This document shows positions 1 through 5,769 of a DNA stretch of 8,994 bases, one piece after another. The stretch is from Paracoccaceae bacterium (GTDB lineage Bacteria; Pseudomonadota; Alphaproteobacteria; Rhodobacterales; Rhodobacteraceae): the NCBI GenBank assembly GCA_024304875.1, contig JAMWZF010000106.1:1-8994 (forward strand), in the 5' to 3' direction. Below the pieces are notes generated by a model. The model saw nothing but the letters and a program-made list of their open reading frames with translations. It did no database searches and had not been told where the DNA came from. How positions within the stretch are numbered: the stretch's first letter is position 1; each line of letters opens with the position of its first letter. The position numbers and the translations under genes were made by a program.

Positions 1-219
1 GAACCGGTGCTGCTGGGCTCGGCGATGCTGGGGGCGGTCGCCGCGGGGGCCTTTGCCGACACCGCCGCCGCGGCGGGCGCCATGGCGCCGACCGGCGCGA
101 CGGTCGAGCCGCGGGGCGAACCGGTGGCCGGCTATCACGACCGTAAATACCGGGTGTTCCGCAAGATGCAGGCCGACTTTGCCGAGATCGAAGAGATGAT
201 GGGGAGGGAGACCCGATGA
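1..219 (+). CDS. FGGY-family pentulose kinase, C-terminal fragment (5' end outside window)
   Basis: Only the last 72 residues are visible; the frame is open to base 1, so the gene begins upstream. The visible part starts EPVLLGSAMLGAVAAG, the glycine/alanine-rich helix of the FGGY C-terminal (ATP-binding) domain, and ends with YHDRKYRVFRKM, the tail typical of ribulokinases and of the FGGY pentulose kinase group (the human FGGY/D-ribulokinase type has a closely similar YYDKKYQVF tail). The family phosphorylates ketopentoses or related ketoses with ATP in the cytoplasm. The catalytic aspartate and sugar-binding parts are not in view, so the substrate (D-ribulose, L-ribulose, L-fuculose or other) cannot be read. 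The stop codon overlaps the next gene's start as ATGA, indicating one operon with translational coupling. The partner isomerase fits an aldose to ketose to ketose-phosphate route. Family confidence is high; substrate is unknown. Confidence 0.85.
   Translation, partial: EPVLLGSAMLGAVAAGAFADTAAAAGAMAPTGATVEPRGEPVAGYHDRKYRVFRKMQADFAEIEEMMGRETR
201..210 (+). promoter_or_regulatory. Ribosome binding site of the isomerase gene, inside the kinase gene
   Basis: A purine-rich GGGGAGGGAG run lies five bases before the ATG at 216 and is within the last codons of the kinase gene. With the ATGA stop/start overlap it supports the 216 start and coupled translation of kinase and isomerase. Confidence 0.7.
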
Positions 220-1802
220 AGATAGCTCTCGTCGCGAGCGGGGATCTGCGGGAAAGCGCGAACCTTCAGTGCTGGCCCGCGCAGTCCGAAATGGAAGAGG
301 CGCTGACCCGGGTCCTGAAGCGCATGGGCCACGAACTGGTCCGGCAGCACCAGGCCGACGCCCGCGGCCACGGCTTCATCGCCAGCCAGCGCGAGGGCAT
401 GGACGTCTTCGCCGGGATCGACCCCGAGATGCCGCTGATCGTGGCCGAGGCGGTCTGGCAGTATTCGCACCATGTCCTGGCCGGGCTGACCACGCACAAG
501 GGGCCTATCCTGACGGTCGCCAACTGGTCGGGCCAGTGGCCGGGCCTCGTTGGGATGCTGAACCTCAACGGGTCGCTGACCAAGGCCGGAGTGCGGTATT
601 CGACGCTCTGGAGCGAGGCCTTCGACGACGCCTTCTTCCTCGGGAAACTGGAGGAATGGCTGACCACCGGCGAGATCCGTCACGATCTGTCACACGTCAG
701 CCCCGCCGAGGCGGCCGATCTGCCGGCCGAGGCCCGGGACCTCGGCGCCTCCATCGCCGCCGACATCCGCCGGACCAAGACCATACTTGGCGTCTTCGAC
801 GAGGGCTGCATGGGGATGTACAACGCCATCCTGCCCGATGAGCTCCTGATGCCGATGGGCGTCTTCAAGGAGCGCCTGTCCCAGTCCGCCCTGTTCCACG
901 CCGCCCGGGAGGTGCCCGAGGCCGAGGCCCGCGCGGTCTACGACTGGCTGGTGGACAAGGGCCTGACGTTTCACTTCGGGCCGGACCCGGCGCAGCATCT
1001 GACCGAGGCGCAGGTCGTGGACCAGTGCCGGATGTACATCGCCGCCGTGCGCATCGCCGACGACTTCGGGTGCGAGGCCATCGGCATCCAGTACCAGCAG
1101 GGGCTGAAGGATCTCTGGCCGGCGTCCGACCTCGTCGAGGGGATGCTGAACACGCCCGACCGGCCCCCGGTCCGGCGGGGGGACGGCAGCGTCATCCGTG
1201 AGGGCGAGGCCATCGTCCACTTCAACGAGGTCGACGAGGGCGCGGCGCTGGACGCGGTCATGATCAACCGGGTGCACCGGGCGCTGGGCCAGCCGGTCGC
1301 GACGACGCTGCACGATCTGCGCTGGGGCGACCAGGATCGGTCGGGCACGGTGGACGACTTCGTCTGGGTGTTCGAGATTTCGGGCGCCGCCCCGCCGGAC
1401 CACCACGAGGGCGGCTGGGCGGGCAGCGAATGTCACCGTCAGCCGGCGATGTTCTTTCCCTCCGGCGGCGCGACCCTCAAAGGCTATGCCCGGGGTGGCG
1501 AGATCGTCTGGAGCCGGATCTTCGTGGAGGACGGCGTGCTTCGGATGGACATCGGGCGCGGCACGGCTGTGGCCCTGCCGCCGGAGGAGGCGGAACGCCG
1601 GTCGCGGGCGACGACCTACGAATGGCCGATCATGCACGCGGTCCTGACGGGTGTCAGCCGCGACCAGATGATGGCACGGCACAAGGCCAATCACGTGCAG
1701 GTGGTCTACGGCCACGACGCCGAGGGCGCGGACCGGGCGATGGAGGCCCGTATCGCCCTGGCGCAGGAACTGGGGATCGAGGTGTTCCGCGTGGGGGTCT
1801 GA
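216..1802 (+). CDS. L-fucose/L-arabinose isomerase family protein
   Basis: A 528-residue cytoplasmic ketol isomerase that would convert an aldose to its ketose using a divalent metal, probably Mn2+. The C-terminal half matches the fucose isomerase fold. By my alignment from memory to E. coli FucI, its metal ligands E337, D361 and H528 correspond to E338 (in FNEVDEG), D367 (in TLHDLRW) and H493 (in KANHVQVVYGHD). Other family-like blocks are GIQYQQGLKDLWP at about 290-302, where FucI has GFQGQRQWTDQYP, and a Gly/His-rich loop PPDHHEGGWAGSECHRQP at 393-410. E. coli FucI is about 590 residues, so this is a shorter form. The start at 216 is fixed by the ATGA overlap with the upstream kinase gene and the preceding purine-rich site. 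The kinase neighbour suggests the product ketose is phosphorylated next. L-arabinose, L-fucose, D-arabinose or an unusual sugar are all possible; the sequence does not decide. The gene is complete with no frameshift. Confidence 0.85.
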   Translation: MKIALVASGDLRESANLQCWPAQSEMEEALTRVLKRMGHELVRQHQADARGHGFIASQREGMDVFAGIDPEMPLIVAEAVWQYSHHVLAGLTTHKGPILTVANWSGQWPGLVGMLNLNGSLTKAGVRYSTLWSEAFDDAFFLGKLEEWLTTGEIRHDLSHVSPAEAADLPAEARDLGASIAADIRRTKTILGVFDEGCMGMYNAILPDELLMPMGVFKERLSQSALFHAAREVPEAEARAVYDWLVDKGLTFHFGPDPAQHLTEAQVVDQCRMYIAAVRIADDFGCEAIGIQYQQGLKDLWPASDLVEGMLNTPDRPPVRRGDGSVIREGEAIVHFNEVDEGAALDAVMINRVHRALGQPVATTLHDLRWGDQDRSGTVDDFVWVFEISGAAPPDHHEGGWAGSECHRQPAMFFPSGGATLKGYARGGEIVWSRIFVEDGVLRMDIGRGTAVALPPEEAERRSRATTYEWPIMHAVLTGVSRDQMMARHKANHVQVVYGHDAEGADRAMEARIALAQELGIEVFRVGV

Positions 1803-1828
1803 TCGGCGCCCAGCGGACACGCTGTGGA

Positions 1829-1842
1829 TGTAAGCGGTTTCT
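1829..1842. promoter_or_regulatory. Upstream LacI-family operator-like site (auxiliary)
   Basis: TGTAAGCGGTTTCT matches the general LacI/GalR-family pattern TGnAAnCGnTTnCA at nine of ten fixed positions, with only the last base deviating. It starts 27 bases after the isomerase stop codon. Its centre is 201 bp from the centre of the second, perfect site, so it may be an auxiliary operator allowing a repressor to loop the DNA. The regulator is not in the window. Confidence 0.6.
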
Positions 1843-1850
1843 GTTCCGGA

Positions 1851-1872
1851 GGCCGCGCTGGTCGACGCGGCC
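1851..1872 (+). terminator. Possible weak terminator or hairpin after the isomerase gene
   Basis: GGCCGCG (1851-1857) pairs perfectly with CGCGGCC (1866-1872) across an 8-base loop, 48 bases after the isomerase stop. No T-tract follows, so if it ends transcription it is not a canonical intrinsic terminator. GC-rich hairpins of this size also occur by chance in DNA of this composition. Confidence 0.3.
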
Positions 1873-2001
1873 CTGGCGGCCGGTCCGTCAAGGTCTCGAG
1901 CGCTGCAAACGGCGCAGATTTGTCGCGTCCGTTCGCGCTGGGCGCCTTGTCCAGCCGCCACCCAAGCTCAAAGAAACCTTGGAAATTGAGGCGAGCGGGC
2001 G

Positions 2002-2030
2002 TTGACAGCCCGATCCACGAGTGCTTAGGT
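2002..2030 (+). promoter_or_regulatory. Candidate sigma-70 promoter of the TRAP operon
   Basis: A perfect -35 hexamer TTGACA is at 2002-2007. A 17-base spacer leads to TTAGGT at 2025-2030, which matches the TATAAT -10 consensus poorly (first and last base only). The expected transcription start, about 2037, would fall inside the LacI-type operator at 2030-2043, the geometry of a repressed promoter. The -35 box and the operator are the firm parts; the -10 assignment is tentative. Confidence 0.5.
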
Positions 2031-2043
2031 GTAAGCGCTTTCA
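2030..2043. promoter_or_regulatory. Main LacI-family operator of the TRAP operon
   Basis: TGTAAGCGCTTTCA fits the LacI/GalR-family pattern TGnAAnCGnTTnCA at all ten fixed positions and is nearly palindromic about the central CG. It lies directly after the promoter elements and about 90 bases before the dctP start, where a bound repressor would block transcription initiation. Inducer release by the substrate or an early intermediate is the usual family behaviour, but here it is inferred. Confidence 0.75.
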
Positions 2044-2119
2044 ACGTGAGATCGCATCCTGCGGCGCCACAGGAACGTGCCGCGCGGCGCACCGCACACG
2101 GTCTGCACGTCTGAACCTT

Positions 2120-2129
2120 GGAGGAGGAA
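2120..2129 (+). promoter_or_regulatory. Strong Shine-Dalgarno site that fixes the dctP start
   Basis: GGAGGAGGAA ends three bases before the ATG at 2133, and its GGAGG core is about eight bases upstream. A TTG at 2118 in the same frame overlaps this site and would spoil the signal peptide, so the ATG is preferred. Confidence 0.85.
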
Positions 2130-2132
2130 CAC

Positions 2133-3128
2133 ATGAAACATCTTGCCACTGCCTTGCTCGGGACGACCGCGATGGTCGCCCTCACCCTGTCCGCCTCGGC
2201 CCAGGAGGTCACGCTTCGCGTTGGGACCGTCTACCAGGTCGACCACACGATCTCGAAAGGCAGCGCCGAGTTCGAGCGCCTGGTCGAGGAGAAGTCGGAT
2301 GGCGCCATCGACGTCGAGGTCTTCTACGCCGAAGAGCTCGGCACCGAGCGCGAAATGGCCGAGATGACCCGCGCCGGGGGCCTCGAGATGGTCCTCAGCG
2401 GCCTGCCCGGCACTGGCGCCTTCGTGCCGCAGATCGAGGTGATGGAGGCCTTCTACACCTACGACGACGTCGAGGATCTGGCCCGGGTGGTCGAGGCGAT
2501 CGCCCCCGACCTCAACGCCTTCATGGAGCCCCAGGGCTTCCACCTCGTCGGCGCCATGTACCAGGGGCCGCGCAACCTTCTGTCCACCACGCCGGTGAAC
2601 AGCCTCGAGGACATGCAGGGCCTGCGCCTGCGCATTCCGCAGACCCCGCTCTTCGTCGCCCTGGCGGACGCCTGGGGCGCGACCGCGACCCCCATCGCCT
2701 TCAGCGAAACCTACACCTCGCTCGAAAGCGGCGTCGTGGATGCGGTCGAGGGCACGCACGAATCGATCGTCACGATGGGCTTCTCGGAGCAGGCCAAGTA
2801 CCTGATGCGGACCCAGCACAACTTCTACCCGCAACCGATGGTGGTGAACCTCGACTGGTGGAACGGCCTGTCCGCAGAGTATCAGCAGATCATCGAGGAA
2901 GCCGCCCAGGAAGCGGGCCAGTACCAGCTCTCGCTGCACCAGGAGGCCGATGACGCGGCCACCGCCCGGATGCAGGAGCAGGGCGTCGAGATCATCGAGC
3001 TCGACAACCTCGAGGAATTCCGCGAGCCGGTGCTTGCGGCGATGGACACCTACATCCAGAGCAAGGGTGACGAGGTCTATGCCGTCTACCAGCGGATGCT
3101 GGAAGTCGCTGGGTCCGACGAGGACTGA
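2133..3128 (+). CDS. dctP: TRAP transporter substrate-binding protein, DctP family
   Basis: A 331-residue periplasmic binding protein that captures the substrate for the DctQM membrane permease. Residues 1 to about 24 form a Sec signal peptide: Lys at position 2-3, hydrophobic core ATALLGTTAMVALTL, and an ASAQ cleavage region. The mature protein begins near EVTLRVGTVY, as in DctP proteins. Family blocks include AMYQGPRNLLST (141-152), MQGLRLRIPQTPLF (161-174) and AFSETYTSLESGVVDAVEG (189-207). In the LRLRIP block, R167 corresponds to the conserved arginine that in studied TRAP binding proteins such as SiaP forms a salt bridge to the ligand's carboxylate. An acidic ligand is therefore favoured, though some DctP proteins bind neutral sugars. 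It is the first gene of a five-gene operon, and a strong ribosome site suits the excess of binding protein needed. The exact ligand is unknown. Confidence 0.95.
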   Translation: MKHLATALLGTTAMVALTLSASAQEVTLRVGTVYQVDHTISKGSAEFERLVEEKSDGAIDVEVFYAEELGTEREMAEMTRAGGLEMVLSGLPGTGAFVPQIEVMEAFYTYDDVEDLARVVEAIAPDLNAFMEPQGFHLVGAMYQGPRNLLSTTPVNSLEDMQGLRLRIPQTPLFVALADAWGATATPIAFSETYTSLESGVVDAVEGTHESIVTMGFSEQAKYLMRTQHNFYPQPMVVNLDWWNGLSAEYQQIIEEAAQEAGQYQLSLHQEADDAATARMQEQGVEIIELDNLEEFREPVLAAMDTYIQSKGDEVYAVYQRMLEVAGSDED

Positions 3129-3152
3129 TCGGAACGAACGGGAGGGGTGGAG

Positions 3153-3635
3153 ATGAAGGGTCTGGACAGATTCTATGTCGGTCTGATCGAGCTGCTGATC
3201 ATCTGCGGCTTGGCCGGCATGGTCACCTTGACCTTCACCTCCACCGCCTTCCGGTTCTTCGGCTACGGCGGGATCTTCTGGGCCGAGGAGGTGACCCGGT
3301 ACATCAGTATCTGGGTCGTCTTCCTCGCCGCCGGGCACGGGGTGCGCTACGGCATCCACCTCAGCGTCGATCTGATCACTGCGGCGGTGCCGCCCGGGCC
3401 GCGCAAGGCTCTGATCATCTTCTCGCACCTCATGGTGATCCTCTTCGCCGGCCTCTTGGTCTACTACGGCACCCAGCTTGCGATCTCGAACTACGCCCAG
3501 CAGTCGGCCTCGCTGCGGATGCCGATGACCTACGTGAACGCGGCGATCCCGGTCGGCGGGGTGCTGATGATCTTCGAGACCCTGCGCCTTCTGCTGCTCT
3601 CGCGGGACCACGAGAGCTTCGACAGCACCTTCTGA
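3153..3635 (+). CDS. dctQ: TRAP transporter small permease, DctQ family
   Basis: A 160-residue inner-membrane protein with four hydrophobic helices, at about residues 8-33, 48-62, 86-107 and 128-150. That is the usual DctQ topology and length. The motif WAEEVTRYISIWVVFLAA (43-60), followed by GHGVRYGIHLSVDL, is the family signature between the second helix and the next loop. It would pair with DctM to form the Na+-coupled importer. A GGAGGG site at 3141-3146 lies six bases before the ATG at 3153. An in-frame GTG at 3147 abuts that site, too close to be used, so 3153 is chosen. It follows dctP by 24 bases and is clearly in the same operon. Confidence 0.92.
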   Translation: MKGLDRFYVGLIELLIICGLAGMVTLTFTSTAFRFFGYGGIFWAEEVTRYISIWVVFLAAGHGVRYGIHLSVDLITAAVPPGPRKALIIFSHLMVILFAGLLVYYGTQLAISNYAQQSASLRMPMTYVNAAIPVGGVLMIFETLRLLLLSRDHESFDSTF

Positions 3636-3641
3636 AGCGAC

Positions 3642-3668
3642 GTCCCGGACGCGACCCGCCGTCCGGAC
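3642..3668 (+). other. Hairpin between dctQ and dctM
   Basis: GTCCCGGACG (3642-3651) pairs with CGTCCGGAC (3660-3668), nine pairs with one bulged C, around an 8-base loop. It occupies most of the 58-base gap between the two permease genes, the longest gap inside the operon. No T-tract follows. It could stabilise or attenuate the message, or be composition noise. Confidence 0.4.
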
Positions 3669-3693
3669 CTGTCATCAACGAAAGACGGACTTC

Positions 3694-4977
3694 ATGGTCA
3701 GTATCCTGTTCGGATCATTTCTCATCCTGCTCGTGCTCGGCGTACCGATCGCCTTCGCGATCGGGCTGGGGTCTCTCATTCCGATCGTCTCGCAGGGGAA
3801 CATTCCACTGACCCTGATCGTCAGCCGCATGTTCGGCGGCATCGATTCCTTCCCGCTCATGGCGATCCCCTTCTTCGTGCTGACCGGCACGCTGGCCGGG
3901 GCCTGCAGGCTGACCAACCGGATCGCGGACCTCGCCTCGTTCATGGTCGGCCGGATGCGCGCCGGCCTGGCCCATGTGAACATCGTGGCCTCCATGCTGT
4001 TCGGCGGCGTCACCGGCTCGGCCGTGGCCGACGCCGCGGCGACGGGGTCGGTGATGATCCCGGGGATGAAGTCGCAGGGCTATCCGGCGGATTACTCGGC
4101 CGCCGTCACCGCGGCCTCCTCGGTCATCGGGTCGATCATCCCGCCCAGCACGCTGATGATCATCTTCGGCTTCCTGACCGGCGTGTCGACCGGCAGGCTG
4201 TTCCTCGGCGGGCTGATCCCCGGCATCCTGGTCGGCCTGACCCTGATGCTGGTGGCGCACGTGCAGGCGATCCGACTGGGGATCGGCAAGGACGCCGACG
4301 CCGAGCCTCGGACCTGGGCCAGGTTCCGGGCGGTCGCCCTCGACTCCGGACCGGCGCTGATCATTCCGTTGATCATCCTCGGCGGCATCGTCGGCGGGAT
4401 CTTCACCCCGACCGAGGCCGGCGTGGTCGCCGTGGTGACCATCATCCTGCTGGGCACATTCGTCTACGGCGGGTTCAGCTGGACCGAGCTCAAGCGCGCC
4501 TTCCTCAGCGCCGGCTACACCACCGCGATGGTGATGATGATCCTCGCGGTCTCGACTATCTTCTCGAACCTGCTGACCCGGGCCCGGTTCCAGTCGGACC
4601 TTATCGAACTGCTGCAGGCCGTGACCCCGACACCCGAGTTGCAGATGCTGCTGATCATCGCCGCCCTGCTGTTCCTGACGCTCTTCATCGACGCCACCGC
4701 GGTCCTGATCATGTTCGCCGCGCCCCTCGCGGCGGTGGCCGAGGGGCTGGGCTACGATCCGGTCCATGCCGGCATCGTCTTCGTCGTGGCCTGCCTGATC
4801 GGGGGGGTGACGCCGCCGGTCGGCACGCTTCTGTTCATCGCATCGGGGATCGCGCGGGAATCCATCGGCCGGGTGTCCAAGGCCATCCTGCCCTTCGTTC
4901 TCGGCCTGATCGCCGTGAACATCCTCATCCTGCTGGTGCCGCAGATCGTGCTCTTCCTGCCGAACCTGCTGTTCTGA
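3694..4977 (+). CDS. dctM: TRAP transporter large permease, DctM family
   Basis: A 427-residue inner-membrane protein made almost wholly of hydrophobic segments (about a dozen), the transport subunit of the TRAP system. Family hallmarks are GIDSFPLMAIPFFVLTGTLA (49-68), FGGVTGSAVADAAATGSVMIP (103-123), SSVIGSIIPPSTLMIIFG (142-159), FTPTEAGVVAVV (237-248) and, near the C-terminus, a second GGVTPPVGTLLF-type loop matching the earlier IIPPSTLMIIFG loop in the other inverted half. Length is normal for DctM. The start at 3694 gives MVSILFGSFLILLVLGVPIAF, the usual N-terminus, but the ribosome site before it (around AAAGACGGA) is weak, so translation may be low or may rely on the upstream gene. The stop codon TGA runs straight into the ribosome site of the next gene. 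Confidence 0.95.
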   Translation: MVSILFGSFLILLVLGVPIAFAIGLGSLIPIVSQGNIPLTLIVSRMFGGIDSFPLMAIPFFVLTGTLAGACRLTNRIADLASFMVGRMRAGLAHVNIVASMLFGGVTGSAVADAAATGSVMIPGMKSQGYPADYSAAVTAASSVIGSIIPPSTLMIIFGFLTGVSTGRLFLGGLIPGILVGLTLMLVAHVQAIRLGIGKDADAEPRTWARFRAVALDSGPALIIPLIILGGIVGGIFTPTEAGVVAVVTIILLGTFVYGGFSWTELKRAFLSAGYTTAMVMMILAVSTIFSNLLTRARFQSDLIELLQAVTPTPELQMLLIIAALLFLTLFIDATAVLIMFAAPLAAVAEGLGYDPVHAGIVFVVACLIGGVTPPVGTLLFIASGIARESIGRVSKAILPFVLGLIAVNILILLVPQIVLFLPNLLF

Positions 4978-4988
4978 GGAGACCCGAG

Positions 4989-5735
4989 ATGAGCCGCCAG
5001 ACCCCGCCCGACCTGTCCGACGTGGCCGCCATCACGGTGGACACCGGGGGCACCGTCCTCGACTGGTATCCGACCACGGTGGCCCGCCTGAGGGCCTACG
5101 GCGCCCGCCGGGGCGCGGACCACGACTGGTCCGAGGTCGCCAAGGACTGGCGCCGCGCCTCGACGGGCTTCGTCGATCGCGGGATGCCGATGGACGAGGG
5201 CAGGGCGACGATCGACATGGACGACGTGCTGCGCCAGACCCTCGCCGAAGTCTGCGATGCGCACGGCGTGCCGCGCCCCGAAGCCGAGGACGAGGCCGAC
5301 CTGATCCGGGCCTGGCGCGAGCTGGAGCCCTGGCCCGACGTGCCCGCCGCCCTGCCGCGCCTGCGCTCGAGACTGGTTGTCGCGCCCTTCACCATCCTGA
5401 AGGCGGCCCTGATCGTCGAGGCCTCGCGCCGTGCGGGGCTCGAATGGGACATGGTCATCTCCTGCGAGATGATCGGGATCTACAAGACGCAAAAGCCCGC
5501 CTATGACACCGCCGCCCGCTGGCTCGACCTGCCGCCCTCGCGCATCCTGATGGTGACGGGGCACAACAACGACCTGCGGGCCGCCCGCTCCTACGGCTTC
5601 CGCACCGCCTTCGTACATCGCCCCGACCAATGGGGCGACGAGCCGCCGCCGGACCCGACCCCGGACCCCAGCGCCGACCTGGTCTGCGAAGACTTCGGCG
5701 ATCTGGCCGATCAGCTGGGCTGCCCGCCGGCCTGA
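4989..5735 (+). CDS. HAD-superfamily hydrolase, haloacid-dehalogenase type II-like
   Basis: A 248-residue cytoplasmic hydrolase. Motif I is ITVDTGGTVLDW, with D18 as the likely nucleophile; motif II is around VVAPFTILKAA (T135); motif III lysine is K166 in IYKTQKPAYD; motif IV is VTGHNNDLRAARSYGFRTAFVHRP with D195. The order, spacing and the helical cap between motifs I and II follow the 2-haloacid dehalogenase (type II) branch. The residue two after the nucleophile is Gly, not the Asp general acid of HAD phosphatases, so a phosphatase role is less likely. The usual dehalogenase motif I has an aromatic there, so dehalogenation is not assured either. GAGGAG at 4976-4981 overlaps the dctM stop and supports the ATG at 4989. 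Its role in sugar uptake is unclear; it could be detoxification or removal of a phosphate or other leaving group from an off-pathway metabolite. Confidence 0.8.
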   Translation: MSRQTPPDLSDVAAITVDTGGTVLDWYPTTVARLRAYGARRGADHDWSEVAKDWRRASTGFVDRGMPMDEGRATIDMDDVLRQTLAEVCDAHGVPRPEAEDEADLIRAWRELEPWPDVPAALPRLRSRLVVAPFTILKAALIVEASRRAGLEWDMVISCEMIGIYKTQKPAYDTAARWLDLPPSRILMVTGHNNDLRAARSYGFRTAFVHRPDQWGDEPPPDPTPDPSADLVCEDFGDLADQLGCPPA

Positions 5736-5769
5736 CCGTCGCCGACCCCCGACTGACAAGGAGACAGAC

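Larger units (their letters stand above)
1803..2132. other. Intergenic control region between the isomerase and TRAP operons
   Basis: This is the only long stretch without a gene in the window. It contains, in order, an upstream LacI-type operator (1829-1842), a 7-bp GC hairpin (1851-1872), about 125 bases with nothing clear, a TTGACA -35 box (2002-2007), a second LacI-type operator (2030-2043) and a leader of about 90 bases before dctP. The leader is GC-rich and can fold weakly (GTGC at 2077-2080 with GCAC at 2089-2092), but I recognise no riboswitch. Short open frames cross the region, but none has a convincing ribosome site or family signature. Confidence 0.75.

Noticed and set aside
1904..1917. 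Third LacI-like site TGCAAACGGCGCAG between the two operators
   Set aside because: Only the left half matches the pattern (TGnAAnCG); none of the four fixed bases of the right half do, so it is at most a half-site.
690..1961. Minus-strand open frame of 423 codons opposite the isomerase gene
   Set aside because: Its translation is Arg/Pro/His-rich without recognisable motifs, and it lies opposite a gene with an intact catalytic triad.
1824..2114. Small plus-strand open frame in the intergenic region
   Set aside because: It runs through both operators and the promoter, lacks a convincing ribosome site, and has an Arg/Ala/Gly-rich translation without family resemblance.
2044..2117. Possible riboswitch or leader regulator ahead of dctP
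   Set aside because: The leader can form small GC hairpins, but I see no known aptamer core, no alternative terminator stem and no leader peptide.
2025..3611. Long open frame on the minus strand (528 codons) opposite dctP and dctQ
   Set aside because: It is antisense to two clear TRAP genes, has low-complexity His/Asp/Arg/Gly/Leu-rich translation with no family motif, and arises from high third-position GC.
3715..4767. Minus-strand open frame of 350 codons opposite dctM
   Set aside because: The translation is dominated by Asp, Gln, Gly, His and Arg repeats, the antisense image of a membrane protein, and shows no domain.
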